Shown piece after piece: positions 44,420-58,076 of a stretch of DNA of 64,000 bases. Location of the stretch: contig CANASP010000001.1 of the NCBI GenBank assembly GCA_947364365.1, positions 157,019 to 221,018 of the forward strand. Reading direction: 5' to 3'. Position 1 is the first letter of the stretch; each line of letters starts with the position of its first letter. Position numbers and translations under genes: made by a program. The stretch is from an uncultured Alistipes sp. Lineage in GTDB: Bacteria > Bacteroidota > Bacteroidia > Bacteroidales > Rikenellaceae. The notes under the pieces are model-generated. The model saw only the letters and a program-made list of their open reading frames with translations. It did not search any database and was not told the DNA's origin.

Positions 44420-45847
44420 TTATTTTTTGAGTTCGTCGAGTTGGGCGAGGGCGCGTTCGGCCTGCTCCAGACCGGCCTCGGCGGCCCGGGCGAAGAGCGT
44501 GCGGGCCGTGGCGAAATCCTCGGCAAGGGCGGCGTAGAGGCCGCGGGCGTGGATCGCCTCGGGCCGATCGCCCGCCTTGGCCAGATAGCGCTCGGCGTTC
44601 TTCATGTCGCCGCGGCGCATGGCCGAAGAGGCGGCATTGAGGTTGGCCGTGGCGTCGTCGGGGAACATGCGCACGGCGATCTCGAAGGTCTCGTCGTACT
44701 CGTCGCTCCCGACCTCCATCTGCTGGGCGGCCATGTACATCTCTTCGAGGCTGAGCTTCTGGGGCGCGCTGCGCAGCAGACGGCGGATCTCGTCGATGTC
44801 GGTGTAGGCGCGCACCTCGTAGGTCACGGCGTAGTCGGAGTGGCGCAGGGCGGGGTAGACCTCGCGCAGCAGGAAGGCGTACTCCTCGGGGTAGTCGCTG
44901 CGGATCTTGCGATCCTTGGCGTCGGGCTCCATCGTCGAGCGGATCAGCGCGAGGATCTCGGTGCGGTGACCCAGCTGCGACTGTTCGACGAAGCGCTCCA
45001 GACCGGCCCAGTCCTCGGGTTCGTAGTCGGTGCGCAGCATCTCGGGGGCGAAATCGTACTGGCGGCGCACGTACTCCTTGAGGGTCTCGGTACGGCCCTT
45101 GGCCAGGCGCGTGTTGTTGGCGTAGGAGCCCTCGGGCGAGGCGTAGCCCTTGATCTTAACGGCGGTGATGCGCGTGTCGGCGTCGCTCTTCACGGCGTCG
45201 ATCGTCGCGAGGATCTTCTGCAGCTCGATGGGGTTGCGGCGGTAGTTCTCGTGGATCTCGGTGCGGTTGACCGGGAAGTCGACGTAGGCCGATCCTTCGA
45301 TGACGTTGATCTTGGGTTCCGCCTTGGGACGCACGTAGACGTACTCGGGCACGAAGGGTTTGGGTTCGAGGTCGAGCCGTGCGAGTTGCGGCCCGTCGTG
45401 GGATGCGAGCGGCTCGCCGCAGCAGCCGCAGGTCTCGTCGCCGAGCTCCAGCGCGGCCGAACCCATCCATCCGGCATAGGGGACGACGGCGCGGTAGGCG
45501 ATCGTGGCGACCTCGCCCCGGCGGTAGAGCTCCGGACGGTCGGCCGCGCGGTCGTTGCGCAGGTGGTGGAAGTAGCGGTTGCGGCCGGCGACGGTGACCG
45601 ACGGCAGCGTGAGCGTGTCGCCCGCCTCGGTCAGACGGGGCGTGAGCGTCACCTCGCTGTTGGTCTTCACGTCGAGCTGCGAGACATCGATCTCCATCGA
45701 GACGAAGAGCTTGTCGTCGCTGCGCGAGACGGCGAGGTTCGAAACCTTGGCCTTGCCGTCGAGGAGGGTTTGCGCTCCGGCTGCTCCGGGCAGCAGCAAT
45801 GCGCCGAGGGCGGCGATAAACAGATGTTTTATGGTGTTCGTATTCAT
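44420..45847 (-). CDS. DUF3868 / OmpA-like pilus-associated protein
   Basis: 475 residues with a signal peptide (1-25, AAGAQ). The N-terminal DUF3868 domain shows VSRSDDKLFVSMEIDVS, LPSVTVAGRNRYFHHLRND and VPYAGWM; a Cys-Gly-Cys-Cys cluster (ETCGCCGE) follows. The middle is OmpA-like (YVDFPVNRTEIHENYRRN, ITAVKIKGYASPEGSY...NTRLAKGRTETLKEYV), predicted to bind peptidoglycan. The C-terminal 110 residues are TPR/Sel1-like helices. DUF3868 proteins regularly accompany DUF3575 and Mfa genes and probably help anchor or assemble the pilus. Confidence 0.9.
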   Translation of the reverse strand: MNTNTIKHLFIAALGALLLPGAAGAQTLLDGKAKVSNLAVSRSDDKLFVSMEIDVSQLDVKTNSEVTLTPRLTEAGDTLTLPSVTVAGRNRYFHHLRNDRAADRPELYRRGEVATIAYRAVVPYAGWMGSAALELGDETCGCCGEPLASHDGPQLARLDLEPKPFVPEYVYVRPKAEPKINVIEGSAYVDFPVNRTEIHENYRRNPIELQKILATIDAVKSDADTRITAVKIKGYASPEGSYANNTRLAKGRTETLKEYVRRQYDFAPEMLRTDYEPEDWAGLERFVEQSQLGHRTEILALIRSTMEPDAKDRKIRSDYPEEYAFLLREVYPALRHSDYAVTYEVRAYTDIDEIRRLLRSAPQKLSLEEMYMAAQQMEVGSDEYDETFEIAVRMFPDDATANLNAASSAMRRGDMKNAERYLAKAGDRPEAIHARGLYAALAEDFATARTLFARAAEAGLEQAERALAQLDELKK

Positions 45848-45860
45848 GTCCTTGCGTGGG

Positions 45861-46457
45861 TTAGAAGGTGTATACGAGGTTGATGGCGGCTTTGGTGGGA
45901 CCTACGTAGTGGTGGGGCCGGTCTTCGGCGAGCTTGGTGCCGCAGGCGGCGCAGGGGTAGCTGTCGAAGCGCGTGTAGACGTAGCCCAGGCCGATCTCGG
46001 CCTCGAGGTTCCAGTGCTTGCCGAGGATCCAGGCGTGGCCGTAGGCTACGCCCGCACCGATGAACCAGCCCTGGTAGCGGCGGTCGGAGAGTTTCGAGAA
46101 GTCGGTGCCGAGAAACGAGATGCCGTTCTTCAGCCCGCCGACGTTGTACTGGCCGCCCAGGGCGTGGAAGCCGAGGAAGTGGCCGGCGAAGCGGTCGCAG
46201 AACCAGTAGCGGGCTTCGGGCTGTACGAGCCAGTGTTTCCACTTGCGGTCGTGGGAGAGGGTCCATCCGTTGTAGTTGGCCGATACGTCGAGCGTCCAGC
46301 GCGGGGCGAGGCCGGTTTCCACGCCGATATTGGCCGTATAGGCGGCGATATCGTAGAGGAGATTGGTCTTGACGGCGACTTTCTGCGCGCTGACGGCTCT
46401 GCATGTCAGGCACATACATAACAGCAGGAGGATTCTGATTCCGGTATTGGCTTTCAT
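45861..46457 (-). CDS. DUF3575 outer-membrane protein of the pilus operon
   Basis: 198 residues with signal peptide (about 1-24, CRAVSAQ). DUF3575 features: VAVKTNLLYDIAAYTANIGVETGLAPRW split over two strands, SHDRKWKHWLVQPEARYWFCDRF, and a C-terminal beta-barrel strand KAAINLVYTF ending in Phe. Probably an 8-strand barrel. It is the first gene of the operon. The 0.9-kb gap upstream is AT-rich near the start but shows no convincing TTTG-TAnnTTTG promoter. Confidence 0.9.
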   Translation of the reverse strand: MKANTGIRILLLLCMCLTCRAVSAQKVAVKTNLLYDIAAYTANIGVETGLAPRWTLDVSANYNGWTLSHDRKWKHWLVQPEARYWFCDRFAGHFLGFHALGGQYNVGGLKNGISFLGTDFSKLSDRRYQGWFIGAGVAYGHAWILGKHWNLEAEIGLGYVYTRFDSYPCAACGTKLAEDRPHHYVGPTKAAINLVYTF

Positions 46458-46716
46458 GTTCCTATCGTTTTTTCAGAATGGTTCTTTGCAAGAAACCTCG
46501 AACGTATCATAAATGACTGAACGCCACGGCTATAATCCGCCAAATATTCAAAATCGGGCGAAAAATTCGCGGCATTTTTAATTTATGAAAAATTTTTCAA
46601 ATAGGATATTTACTATCAAAATTCGCTTTTTTTATATTTTATTTCAATCCTTAACCAATTGAAAATCAACGGCCGCACACAAAAATCAGGGGGGGGGAAT
46701 TTTGCGAAAGGAATTA

Positions 46717-46748
46717 CTTGTTTCTGTTATCAAAATAGATTATTTTTG
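46717..46748 (+). promoter_or_regulatory. Promoter-like pair pointing into the G-rich array
   Basis: CTTG (46717-46720), 20-bp spacer, TATTTTTG (46741-46748). It fits the consensus. A transcript from here would run through the G-rich array within about 80 nt. No protein gene is supported downstream before pssA. Confidence 0.5.
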
Positions 46749-46830
46749 TATCCAAATACATACTTTCAGTAATATATATAATTATTTTCGTTGCATAAAC
46801 CGATTTCTTGCAAAGAAACCTCGGGGCGGG

Positions 46831-47080
46831 CGGTGTCGGGTGGCGTCGGGCGGTGTCGGGTGGCGTCGGGAGGTGTCGGGGCGGTGTCGGGTGGCGTCGG
46901 GAGGTGTCGGGGAGGTGTCGGTTGGTGTCGGGGAGGCGTCGGGTGGTGTCGGGGAGGCGTCGGGTGGTGCCGGGTGGTATCGGGAGGTGCTGGGAGGTGC
47001 CGGGTGATGTCGGGAGGCGTCGGGAGGTGCAGGGAGGCGTCGGAAGATGTCGGGAGGTGTCGGATGCTGTCGGGGAGGGG
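46831..47080 (+). repeat. 10-bp tandem array, NGGYGTCGGG, about 24 units
   Basis: Unit NGGYGTCGGG repeats with a 10-bp step and occasional 11-bp steps over 250 bp; early units are nearly perfect and alternate GGTGTCGGG and GGCGTCGGG, later ones drift (GGTGCCGGG, GGTGCTGGG). The plus strand has a GGG about every 10 nt with 7-nt gaps, compatible with G-quadruplexes. Because the units hold few stop codons, several frames on both strands stay open; these are not called as genes. Confidence 0.9.
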
Positions 47081-47284
47081 CGCTTCCGGGTTATTGCCGG
47101 TTGCCGGCAGCAGTTGTCGGTTCTGCTGTAGGGTCTCAACCGTTCCCGTCCGTTCCCGCTGATTGCCGGCGGGAGGCGGATGACTCTTTATATTATATAT
47201 AAATAGGTGTATTCGCGGTGCGGGGCCATTCTTCTGCGGCACGGCGGATTATTACGGAATATTTCGTATCTTTGGCTTCGCCTT

Positions 47285-47349
47285 AGATACTCTCGCCTCG
47301 GGAAACTCAAAACAAGTTTTGGTTTCCTCTTGGCTTATTCGTATCTTTG
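47285..47349 (+). promoter_or_regulatory. pssA promoter with conserved hairpin element (copy 1)
   Basis: The hairpin spans 47301-47327: GGAAAC, bulged T, CAAAAC, AA loop, GTTTTG, GTTTCC. Its right arm contains the -33 TTTG (47318-47321); after 20 bp comes TATCTTTG (47342-47349), about 30 bp before the pssA ATG. The segment from GCCTCG to TATCTTTG matches 57515-57569 with four substitutions, two of which are a compensating pair in the stem. A second TATCTTTG at 47267-47274 lacks a -33 partner. Confidence 0.8.
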
Positions 47350-47378
47350 GTCGCGCCTTACGGCTTATACTTTGTCCG

Positions 47379-48092
47379 ATGAAAATCAAACTCTTCACGA
47401 TTCCCAATCTGCTGACGCTCTCCAACCTGCTCTGCGGAGCCTTCGCGATCGTCGCGGCGTGCGTCGCCGGCGACCTGACGCTGGCTTTTTACCTGATGGT
47501 CCTGGCGGCACTCTTCGACTTCCTCGACGGCTTCGTCGCCCGCCTGCTCCACCAGAGCGGTCCGCTGGGCGTGCAGCTCGACTCGCTGGCCGACGACATC
47601 ACCTTCGGTCTGCTGCCCGCCGTGATGCTCTACATACTGGGCAACCGCACACCGTCGCTGTTGCCGCTGCCCGGCTGGGCGATGCTGGGCGTGTTCGTCC
47701 TGGCGGCCTTCTCGGCGCTGCGCCTGGCCCGCTTCAACATCGACGACACGCAGCACACGGAGTTCCGCGGGCTGCCCACACCCGCCGCCGCGCTCTTCTG
47801 CGGGGCGCTGGGCATGCTCGCCGAGCAGTACGACGTGGCGATCTACGGCGAGGCGCTGCTGGCCGTCGCCCTGGTGCTCTCGCTGCTGCTCGTCTCGCCC
47901 GTGAGGATGTTCTCGCTCAAGTTCCACGGTTTCGGCTGGCAGGGCAACGAGCTCCGCTACACGTTCCTGGTGGCGTGCTGCGTGCTGCTCGCCGCGCTGC
48001 GCGCGTGGGCCATTCCGGCCATCATCGTGCTCTATGTGGCGATCTCGACGGTGCGCTGGGTGTTGCAGGGGCTGAAAGGCGCTGGAAAATAG
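47379..48092 (+). CDS. pssA: CDP-diacylglycerol-serine O-phosphatidyltransferase
   Basis: Integral membrane CDP-alcohol phosphotransferase, 237 residues, about eight helices. The complete catalytic motif is present: Asp47, Asp50-Gly51, Ala54-Arg55, Gly64, Asp68, Asp72. N-terminal IPNLLTLSNLLCG and FSALRLARFNI are as in bacterial type II PssA, which makes phosphatidylserine for phosphatidylethanolamine; Bacteroidales PE and the related serine-lipid pathway depend on it. No psd is adjacent. ATG 47379 is chosen because an open frame upstream runs through the promoter. Confidence 0.92.
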   Translation: MKIKLFTIPNLLTLSNLLCGAFAIVAACVAGDLTLAFYLMVLAALFDFLDGFVARLLHQSGPLGVQLDSLADDITFGLLPAVMLYILGNRTPSLLPLPGWAMLGVFVLAAFSALRLARFNIDDTQHTEFRGLPTPAAALFCGALGMLAEQYDVAIYGEALLAVALVLSLLLVSPVRMFSLKFHGFGWQGNELRYTFLVACCVLLAALRAWAIPAIIVLYVAISTVRWVLQGLKGAGK

Positions 48093-48097
48093 AGCGG

Positions 48098-48129
48098 TTT
48101 TCATATTTAAAAATCTTTAATTACCTTTG
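48098..48129 (+). promoter_or_regulatory. Promoter of the porin gene
   Basis: TACCTTTG (48122-48129) is a full -7 match; 20 bp upstream is TTTT (48098-48101), an imperfect -33. It would give a very short leader before ATG 48145. Confidence 0.6.
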
Positions 48130-48144
48130 CGGCGGAATCCGCTC

Positions 48145-50283
48145 ATGACGCTCGGTAGAAAAATAGGACTGGCGATGCTCTTCGGCCTGCTTGTTGCAGC
48201 GTCGGGTACGGTGCAGGCGCAGCGTCTCGACGCCAAGGCGATCATGCGTGCGCAGCGCAACGGCCAGCAGGGAGGCCTCTACGGGTCGAATCCCTACGAG
48301 CAGACCGACGGCGAGGAGGAGGGGGAACAGCCTGCCGATACGACCAAGCGCGAACGCCGCATCCGCAAGCCGCTCGAATCCTATTTCTTCGACGACTCGA
48401 CCCGCGCGCGCAGCAATTTCATGTGGCACGCCCGTCGGGATTTCAACCGGGTGGAGATGGCGGCGATGGATACGACGCTCGTGGATTACCGCATCGACTA
48501 CCCCTTCTACCGCGAGGACGTGGGCGACATCGCGCAGGGAGCGCTGGGGCAGACATCGCTGCCGATCAACTACTTCCGGCGGCCGCAGCCGTTCGATTTC
48601 GGTTTCGCGAGTCCCTATTACGCCTACATCGCGACGAGCGAGAACATGCCCTTTTACAATACGAAGCGGCCGCTCATGCGGCTCCACTACGGAGAGTCGG
48701 GGCAGAAACGGTTCCGCGAGGAGAACTTCGGCGTGATGGTGGCGCAGAACGTCTCGCCCTCGACGGGGGTCAACGTCGACTACAAGTCGCGCGGCACGCG
48801 CGGTCTCTACGCCTGGTCGCGGACCAAGAACCACAACCTGTCGGTGGGGGTGAACCATACGGGCAAGCGCTATACGCTGCACGCGGGGTTCTTCAACAAC
48901 CACATCGAGCAGCAGGAGAACGGCGGCGCGGTGGGGGCGTGGGCCATCGCCGACTCGACCTTCGAGATGCCCTCGGGCGTGCCGATGAAGCTCGCCGAGG
49001 CCGAGGCGCGCAACTACTACCGCAACAACGGCTTCTTCGTCACGCAGTCCTACGCCATCCCGCTGCAACGGGTCACCGAGGAGGACTTCTCGCTGGCGGG
49101 CCTCTCGTCGGTCTTCGTGGGCCACTCGCTGGAGTATAACGCGTGGAGCAAGGTCTACACCGACCGCAATGCGCCCTATACCGACGAGCGCGACCACCGC
49201 GGCGAGGACGGCGAATTCGTCGCTGCGGAGCACAACTATTACAAGGACTGGTTCATCAACCCGCTCGAAACGCGCGATTCGCTCTACGAGCGGGTGATCT
49301 CCAACCGGCTGTTCGTGCAGGCGCAGCCGTGGGACCGCAACGGAGTGGTGGGGACGATCGACGGCGGCGTGGGCCTCGATCTGCACACCTACTCGCAGTT
49401 CATGCCCGACGATTTCCTTTCGGGCCGTTATGCGAAGGTTCGCAAGACCAGCTATTTCGCCTACGGCTCGGTGTCGGGAAAGATCAAGAAGTATGTCGAC
49501 TGGGACGCCGATGTGCGTTTCTATCCGTCGGGATACCGGGGCGGAGACCTCTCCATCGGCGCACACGTGGCGCTGCGGGGGGCCATCCGCCGACACCCGC
49601 TGATTCTCGAAGGCCGCTTCACGATGGAGCGCCGGTCGCCCTCGTGGTGGCAGGAGAATCTATTCTCGAACCACTATGTGTGGTCCGCTCCTTTAAGCAA
49701 GGAGAATGAGACTCGTTTCGAGGTCAAGTTCTCGGTGCCCGACTTCGCGTTCGAAGCGGGGGCCTGGCAAGGGGTCGTCTCCGACAAGATCTACTACGAT
49801 CGGGAGAGCCGTCTTGCGCAGCGCACCGGGAGTGTCAGCCTGACGAGCGTGTATGCCCGCAAAGATTTCCGTTTCGGCGGATTTCATTTGGACAACAGGG
49901 TATTGTTGCAGTGGAGTACGGATCAGGAAGTCGTACCCGTTCCGCTTATGAGCGCCTACCTTTCGTATTACTACGAGTTCTGGGTCGTGCGCGATGTCCT
50001 GCGGTTGCAGATCGGCCTCGACGGCCGCTATAATACCGAGTATTATGCACCCGGATACAATCCGGCGCTGTCGGCCTACTACAACCAGCGCGACATGGAG
50101 GTGGGGGGATACCCCTACGTCGATGCCTTCGTCATGGGCAAGTGGAAGCGAATGCGGATCTTTTTGAAATACCAGCACCTGAACAAGGGGCTGTTCGGAG
50201 ACGGAGCCTATTTCTCCGCCGCGGGTTATCCGCTCAATCCGGGGATGTTCAAGATCGGCATTTCGTGGGGTTTCTATGATTAG
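48145..50283 (+). CDS. Putative outer-membrane porin (Porin_10 type)
   Basis: 712 residues. Signal peptide to about residue 26 (ASGTVQAQ), a charged low-complexity segment (EQTDGEEEGEQPADTTKRERRIRKP), then a long beta-barrel rich in aromatic strand ends (FGFASPYYAYIATSENMPFYNTK, NYYKDWFINPLETRDSLY), closing with MFKIGISWGFYD. It resembles the Bacteroidetes putative porin family. ATG 48145 is preferred; a TTG at 48127 in frame falls inside the -7 element TACCTTTG. Followed after 44 bp by the transglycosylase. Confidence 0.85.
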   Translation: MTLGRKIGLAMLFGLLVAASGTVQAQRLDAKAIMRAQRNGQQGGLYGSNPYEQTDGEEEGEQPADTTKRERRIRKPLESYFFDDSTRARSNFMWHARRDFNRVEMAAMDTTLVDYRIDYPFYREDVGDIAQGALGQTSLPINYFRRPQPFDFGFASPYYAYIATSENMPFYNTKRPLMRLHYGESGQKRFREENFGVMVAQNVSPSTGVNVDYKSRGTRGLYAWSRTKNHNLSVGVNHTGKRYTLHAGFFNNHIEQQENGGAVGAWAIADSTFEMPSGVPMKLAEAEARNYYRNNGFFVTQSYAIPLQRVTEEDFSLAGLSSVFVGHSLEYNAWSKVYTDRNAPYTDERDHRGEDGEFVAAEHNYYKDWFINPLETRDSLYERVISNRLFVQAQPWDRNGVVGTIDGGVGLDLHTYSQFMPDDFLSGRYAKVRKTSYFAYGSVSGKIKKYVDWDADVRFYPSGYRGGDLSIGAHVALRGAIRRHPLILEGRFTMERRSPSWWQENLFSNHYVWSAPLSKENETRFEVKFSVPDFAFEAGAWQGVVSDKIYYDRESRLAQRTGSVSLTSVYARKDFRFGGFHLDNRVLLQWSTDQEVVPVPLMSAYLSYYYEFWVVRDVLRLQIGLDGRYNTEYYAPGYNPALSAYYNQRDMEVGGYPYVDAFVMGKWKRMRIFLKYQHLNKGLFGDGAYFSAAGYPLNPGMFKIGISWGFYD

Positions 50284-50327
50284 CGTATTGTTCTGCACGG
50301 CATGAGCTGCCCGCAAAACAATCCTTT

Positions 50328-51008
50328 ATGTTAAAGAAGACTGTTTTAACCTTTGCGTTCTTATCCGTTCTGACCACTTTTTACGGCTTCAACGCCCGCT
50401 TCGATGCGCCGGCCGTGGAGTTCGATGTCGAAATCGCCTCGGCGCTCTCCGTCGACGACAGCTCGGTGATATCGTCCTACGACGAGATCATCCGCTCGAT
50501 CAGCGAGCGCGAGGGGCACGACTGGCGCCTGATGAGTGCGATCGCCTACCACGAATCGCGCTTCACGCCCGATCTGACGTCGCGTCGCGGCGCCCGCGGG
50601 ATGATGCAGATCATGCCCTCGGTGGCGCGCCATTTCGACGTTCCCGCGGAGCAGGTCGACGATCTGGCGACCAATATCTGGTTGGCCAACAAGCTCCTTT
50701 CGGAGATCCAGCGCTCGCTGCGTCTGTCGGCCTCGACCTCCGAGACCGACCGCATGAGCCTCGCCCTGGCCGCCTACAACAGCGGTCTGGGCCATGTGCT
50801 CGACGCCCGCCGGCTGGCTCGTGTCAACGGCGAGAATCCCGATTCGTGGGAGGTCGTGGCCCGTTATCTTCAGCTGAAGGCCGATCCCGAATATTATGAA
50901 CACGAAGTGGTCACGTGCGGCCGATTTACCGGTAGCCGGCAGACGCTGGCCTATGTCAACGATGTCATGGGCCGTTATGGAACGTATTGCCGCATCGCCG
51001 GACGATAG
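50328..51008 (+). CDS. Lytic transglycosylase, SLT domain
   Basis: 226 residues; N-terminal signal or anchor (1-22, VLTFAFLSVLTTFYGF). The SLT domain runs from about 50 to 190: catalytic Glu76 in AIAYHESRF, GARGMMQIMPSVARHF, and LALAAYNSGLGHVLDARRLA. It cleaves peptidoglycan with formation of 1,6-anhydro-MurNAc. It is like the MltF catalytic part without the substrate-binding domain. A strong terminator follows. Confidence 0.93.
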   Translation: MLKKTVLTFAFLSVLTTFYGFNARFDAPAVEFDVEIASALSVDDSSVISSYDEIIRSISEREGHDWRLMSAIAYHESRFTPDLTSRRGARGMMQIMPSVARHFDVPAEQVDDLATNIWLANKLLSEIQRSLRLSASTSETDRMSLALAAYNSGLGHVLDARRLARVNGENPDSWEVVARYLQLKADPEYYEHEVVTCGRFTGSRQTLAYVNDVMGRYGTYCRIAGR

Positions 51009-51030
51009 ATCATCGCGCAACTGCGATAGA

Positions 51031-51069
51031 AAAGGCGGAACTGCCCCGAAGGGCGGTTCCGCCTTTTTT
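51031..51069. terminator. Bidirectional intrinsic terminator
   Basis: AAAGGCGGAACTGCCC and GGGCGGTTCCGCCTTT pair with one G-T wobble over a CGAA loop, with T6 on the plus strand and CTTTTCT on the minus strand. It closes the porin-transglycosylase operon and probably also thiL from the other side, 110 bp away. Confidence 0.9.
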
Positions 51070-51179
51070 GCGTTTTCATCGGTCGGCATTGTGCCGGCAG
51101 GGTCGTTCTGCTTGATCCGTTTCGGTCGGGGCGGGCCGTTCGGGTCGTGCTTCGCCCCCTCCCTCCGCTGTCGCCGCTG

Positions 51180-57164
<5,985 letters not shown>

Positions 57165-57191
57165 GGTTCGTATTCTGACAAATGATTTCGA

Positions 57192-57223
57192 CAAAGTTAT
57201 AACGAATAGTCCGATCGTGCAAA
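57192..57223 (-). promoter_or_regulatory. Promoter of the fucosidase operon with shared 13-bp site
   Basis: Minus strand: TTTG (57223-57220), 20-bp spacer, TAACTTTG (57199-57192), 27 bp before the ATG. The 13-mer TTGCACGATCGGA (57222-57210) covers the -33 and is identical to that at 17557-17545 in the TonB promoter, at the same 23-bp offset from the -7. Confidence 0.82.
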
Positions 57224-57505
57224 TCGAAGGGCGTCGGGTGTATGTGCGTGCGGTTCCCGAGGGAGCCGGCAGGCAGTGCTGCCTCCGGTGGCGAAGGAGG
57301 GCAACCTCGCTGCCGTTCGTCGTGTCCGTCGCAGGCTGCTCCGGGTTGAGGATAGCCGCTCTTCGGGTGCGCTCGAAGGGCGGCAGCCCGCAGCCCCCTC
57401 CCGGCGGAGGGCTGCTCTCTCGCATTCGCTCGAAAAGCGCCTCCGCCGGCAGCGGGCTGCACGCCCAACCGACCGCATGAAAAGCCCAAGGTTCCGCCTC
57501 GTCGA
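57224..57505. other. GC-rich part of the 436-bp fucosidase-aroQ divergent gap
   Basis: The gap from 57165 to 57600 contains no gene. Between the two promoters is a GC-rich mosaic with short dyads (GGCAG..CTGCC at about 57270-57287) and GGGCTGCTCTCT (57406-57417), a word shared with intergenic regions near 10160, 10338 and 34180. Confidence 0.6.
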
Positions 57506-57569
57506 AGATACTTTGCCTCGGGAAAGTCAAAACGAGTTTTGCTTTCCTCTCGGCTTATTCGTATCTTTG
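57506..57569 (+). promoter_or_regulatory. aroQ promoter with conserved hairpin element (copy 2)
   Basis: Hairpin 57521-57547: GGAAAG, bulged T, CAAAAC, GA loop, GTTTTG, CTTTCC. TTTG (57538-57541), 20 bp, TATCTTTG (57562-57569), 31 bp before the ATG. It is the twin of the pssA promoter element. Confidence 0.8.
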
Positions 57570-57600
57570 TCCTTTCGGAACGTTTTTTGTTCGTTATCCC

Positions 57601-58044
57601 ATGAAGAAAATATTGATTCTCAACGGTCCGAACCTCAATTTGCAGGGGAGGCGCGAGACGGCGGTCTATGGCGACACCGCATTCGACGAATACCTCGTCT
57701 CGTTGCGGCGTTCGTATCCCGGGGTCGAGATCGACTGCCGGCAGTCGAACCACGAAGGGGTGCTGATCGACGCCCTGCACGAGGCCGAAGGCCGTTACGA
57801 CGGCGTGGCGCTCAACGCCGGAGGCTATACCCACACGTCGGTGGCGCTGCGCGATGCGGTGGCGGCCGTCGCCGTTCCGGTGGTCGAGGTGCACATCTCC
57901 TCGATCCTCGCGCGCGAGGAGTTCCGCTGCGTGTCGCTGCTCGCGGCGGTGGTCCGCGGATCGATCATGGGTTTCGGGCTCGACTCCTACCGCTTGGCGG
58001 TCGACTACCTCCTCCTCGATCGGCCCGCAGGGAGCATTGACTGA
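57601..58044 (+). CDS. aroQ: 3-dehydroquinate dehydratase, type II
   Basis: Third step of the shikimate pathway, dodecameric type II enzyme. The 147-residue protein has LNGPNLNLQGRRE, catalytic Tyr23, NAGGYTHTSVALRDA (His) and EVHISSILAREEFR. Small departures from the common NPGAYTHTS and EVHxSNxxAREEFRH are seen. No other aro gene is adjacent; pyk follows after 32 bp in the same orientation. Confidence 0.95.
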   Translation: MKKILILNGPNLNLQGRRETAVYGDTAFDEYLVSLRRSYPGVEIDCRQSNHEGVLIDALHEAEGRYDGVALNAGGYTHTSVALRDAVAAVAVPVVEVHISSILAREEFRCVSLLAAVVRGSIMGFGLDSYRLAVDYLLLDRPAGSID

Positions 58045-58076
58045 TTTCAGGAAAAGTTTTAAGGTTAGGTTATTTT

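Larger units (their letters stand above)
46458..47378. other. 921-bp divergent intergenic region between pilus operon and pssA
   Basis: No gene supported. It is a composite: an AT-rich part (46500-46800) with a nine-G run at 46689-46697 and a rightward promoter-like pair (46717-46748); a 10-bp-period G-rich array (46831-47080); then a promoter segment for pssA with hairpins (47266-47349). TTGCAAGAAACCTCG at 46486-46500 and TTGCAAAGAAACCTCG at 46808-46823 are near-identical words bracketing the AT-rich part. Confidence 0.75.

Noticed and set aside
46831-47080. CRISPR array
   Set aside because: Units are 10 bp with no spacers; there are no cas genes in the window.
46702-47242. Several overlapping small open frames on both strands across the G-rich array
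   Set aside because: They exist because the 10-bp unit carries almost no stop codons in any frame. The translations are repetitive (Gly-Val-Gly or Pro-Thr-Pro) and start within AT-rich promoter-like DNA.
48127-48144. Upstream TTG start for the porin
   Set aside because: This codon is part of the -7 element TACCTTTG; ATG 48145 gives a normal signal peptide.
57165-57530. N-terminal extension of the fucosidase
   Set aside because: It reads through the promoter at 57192-57223, and the internal ATG 57164 starts a proper signal peptide.
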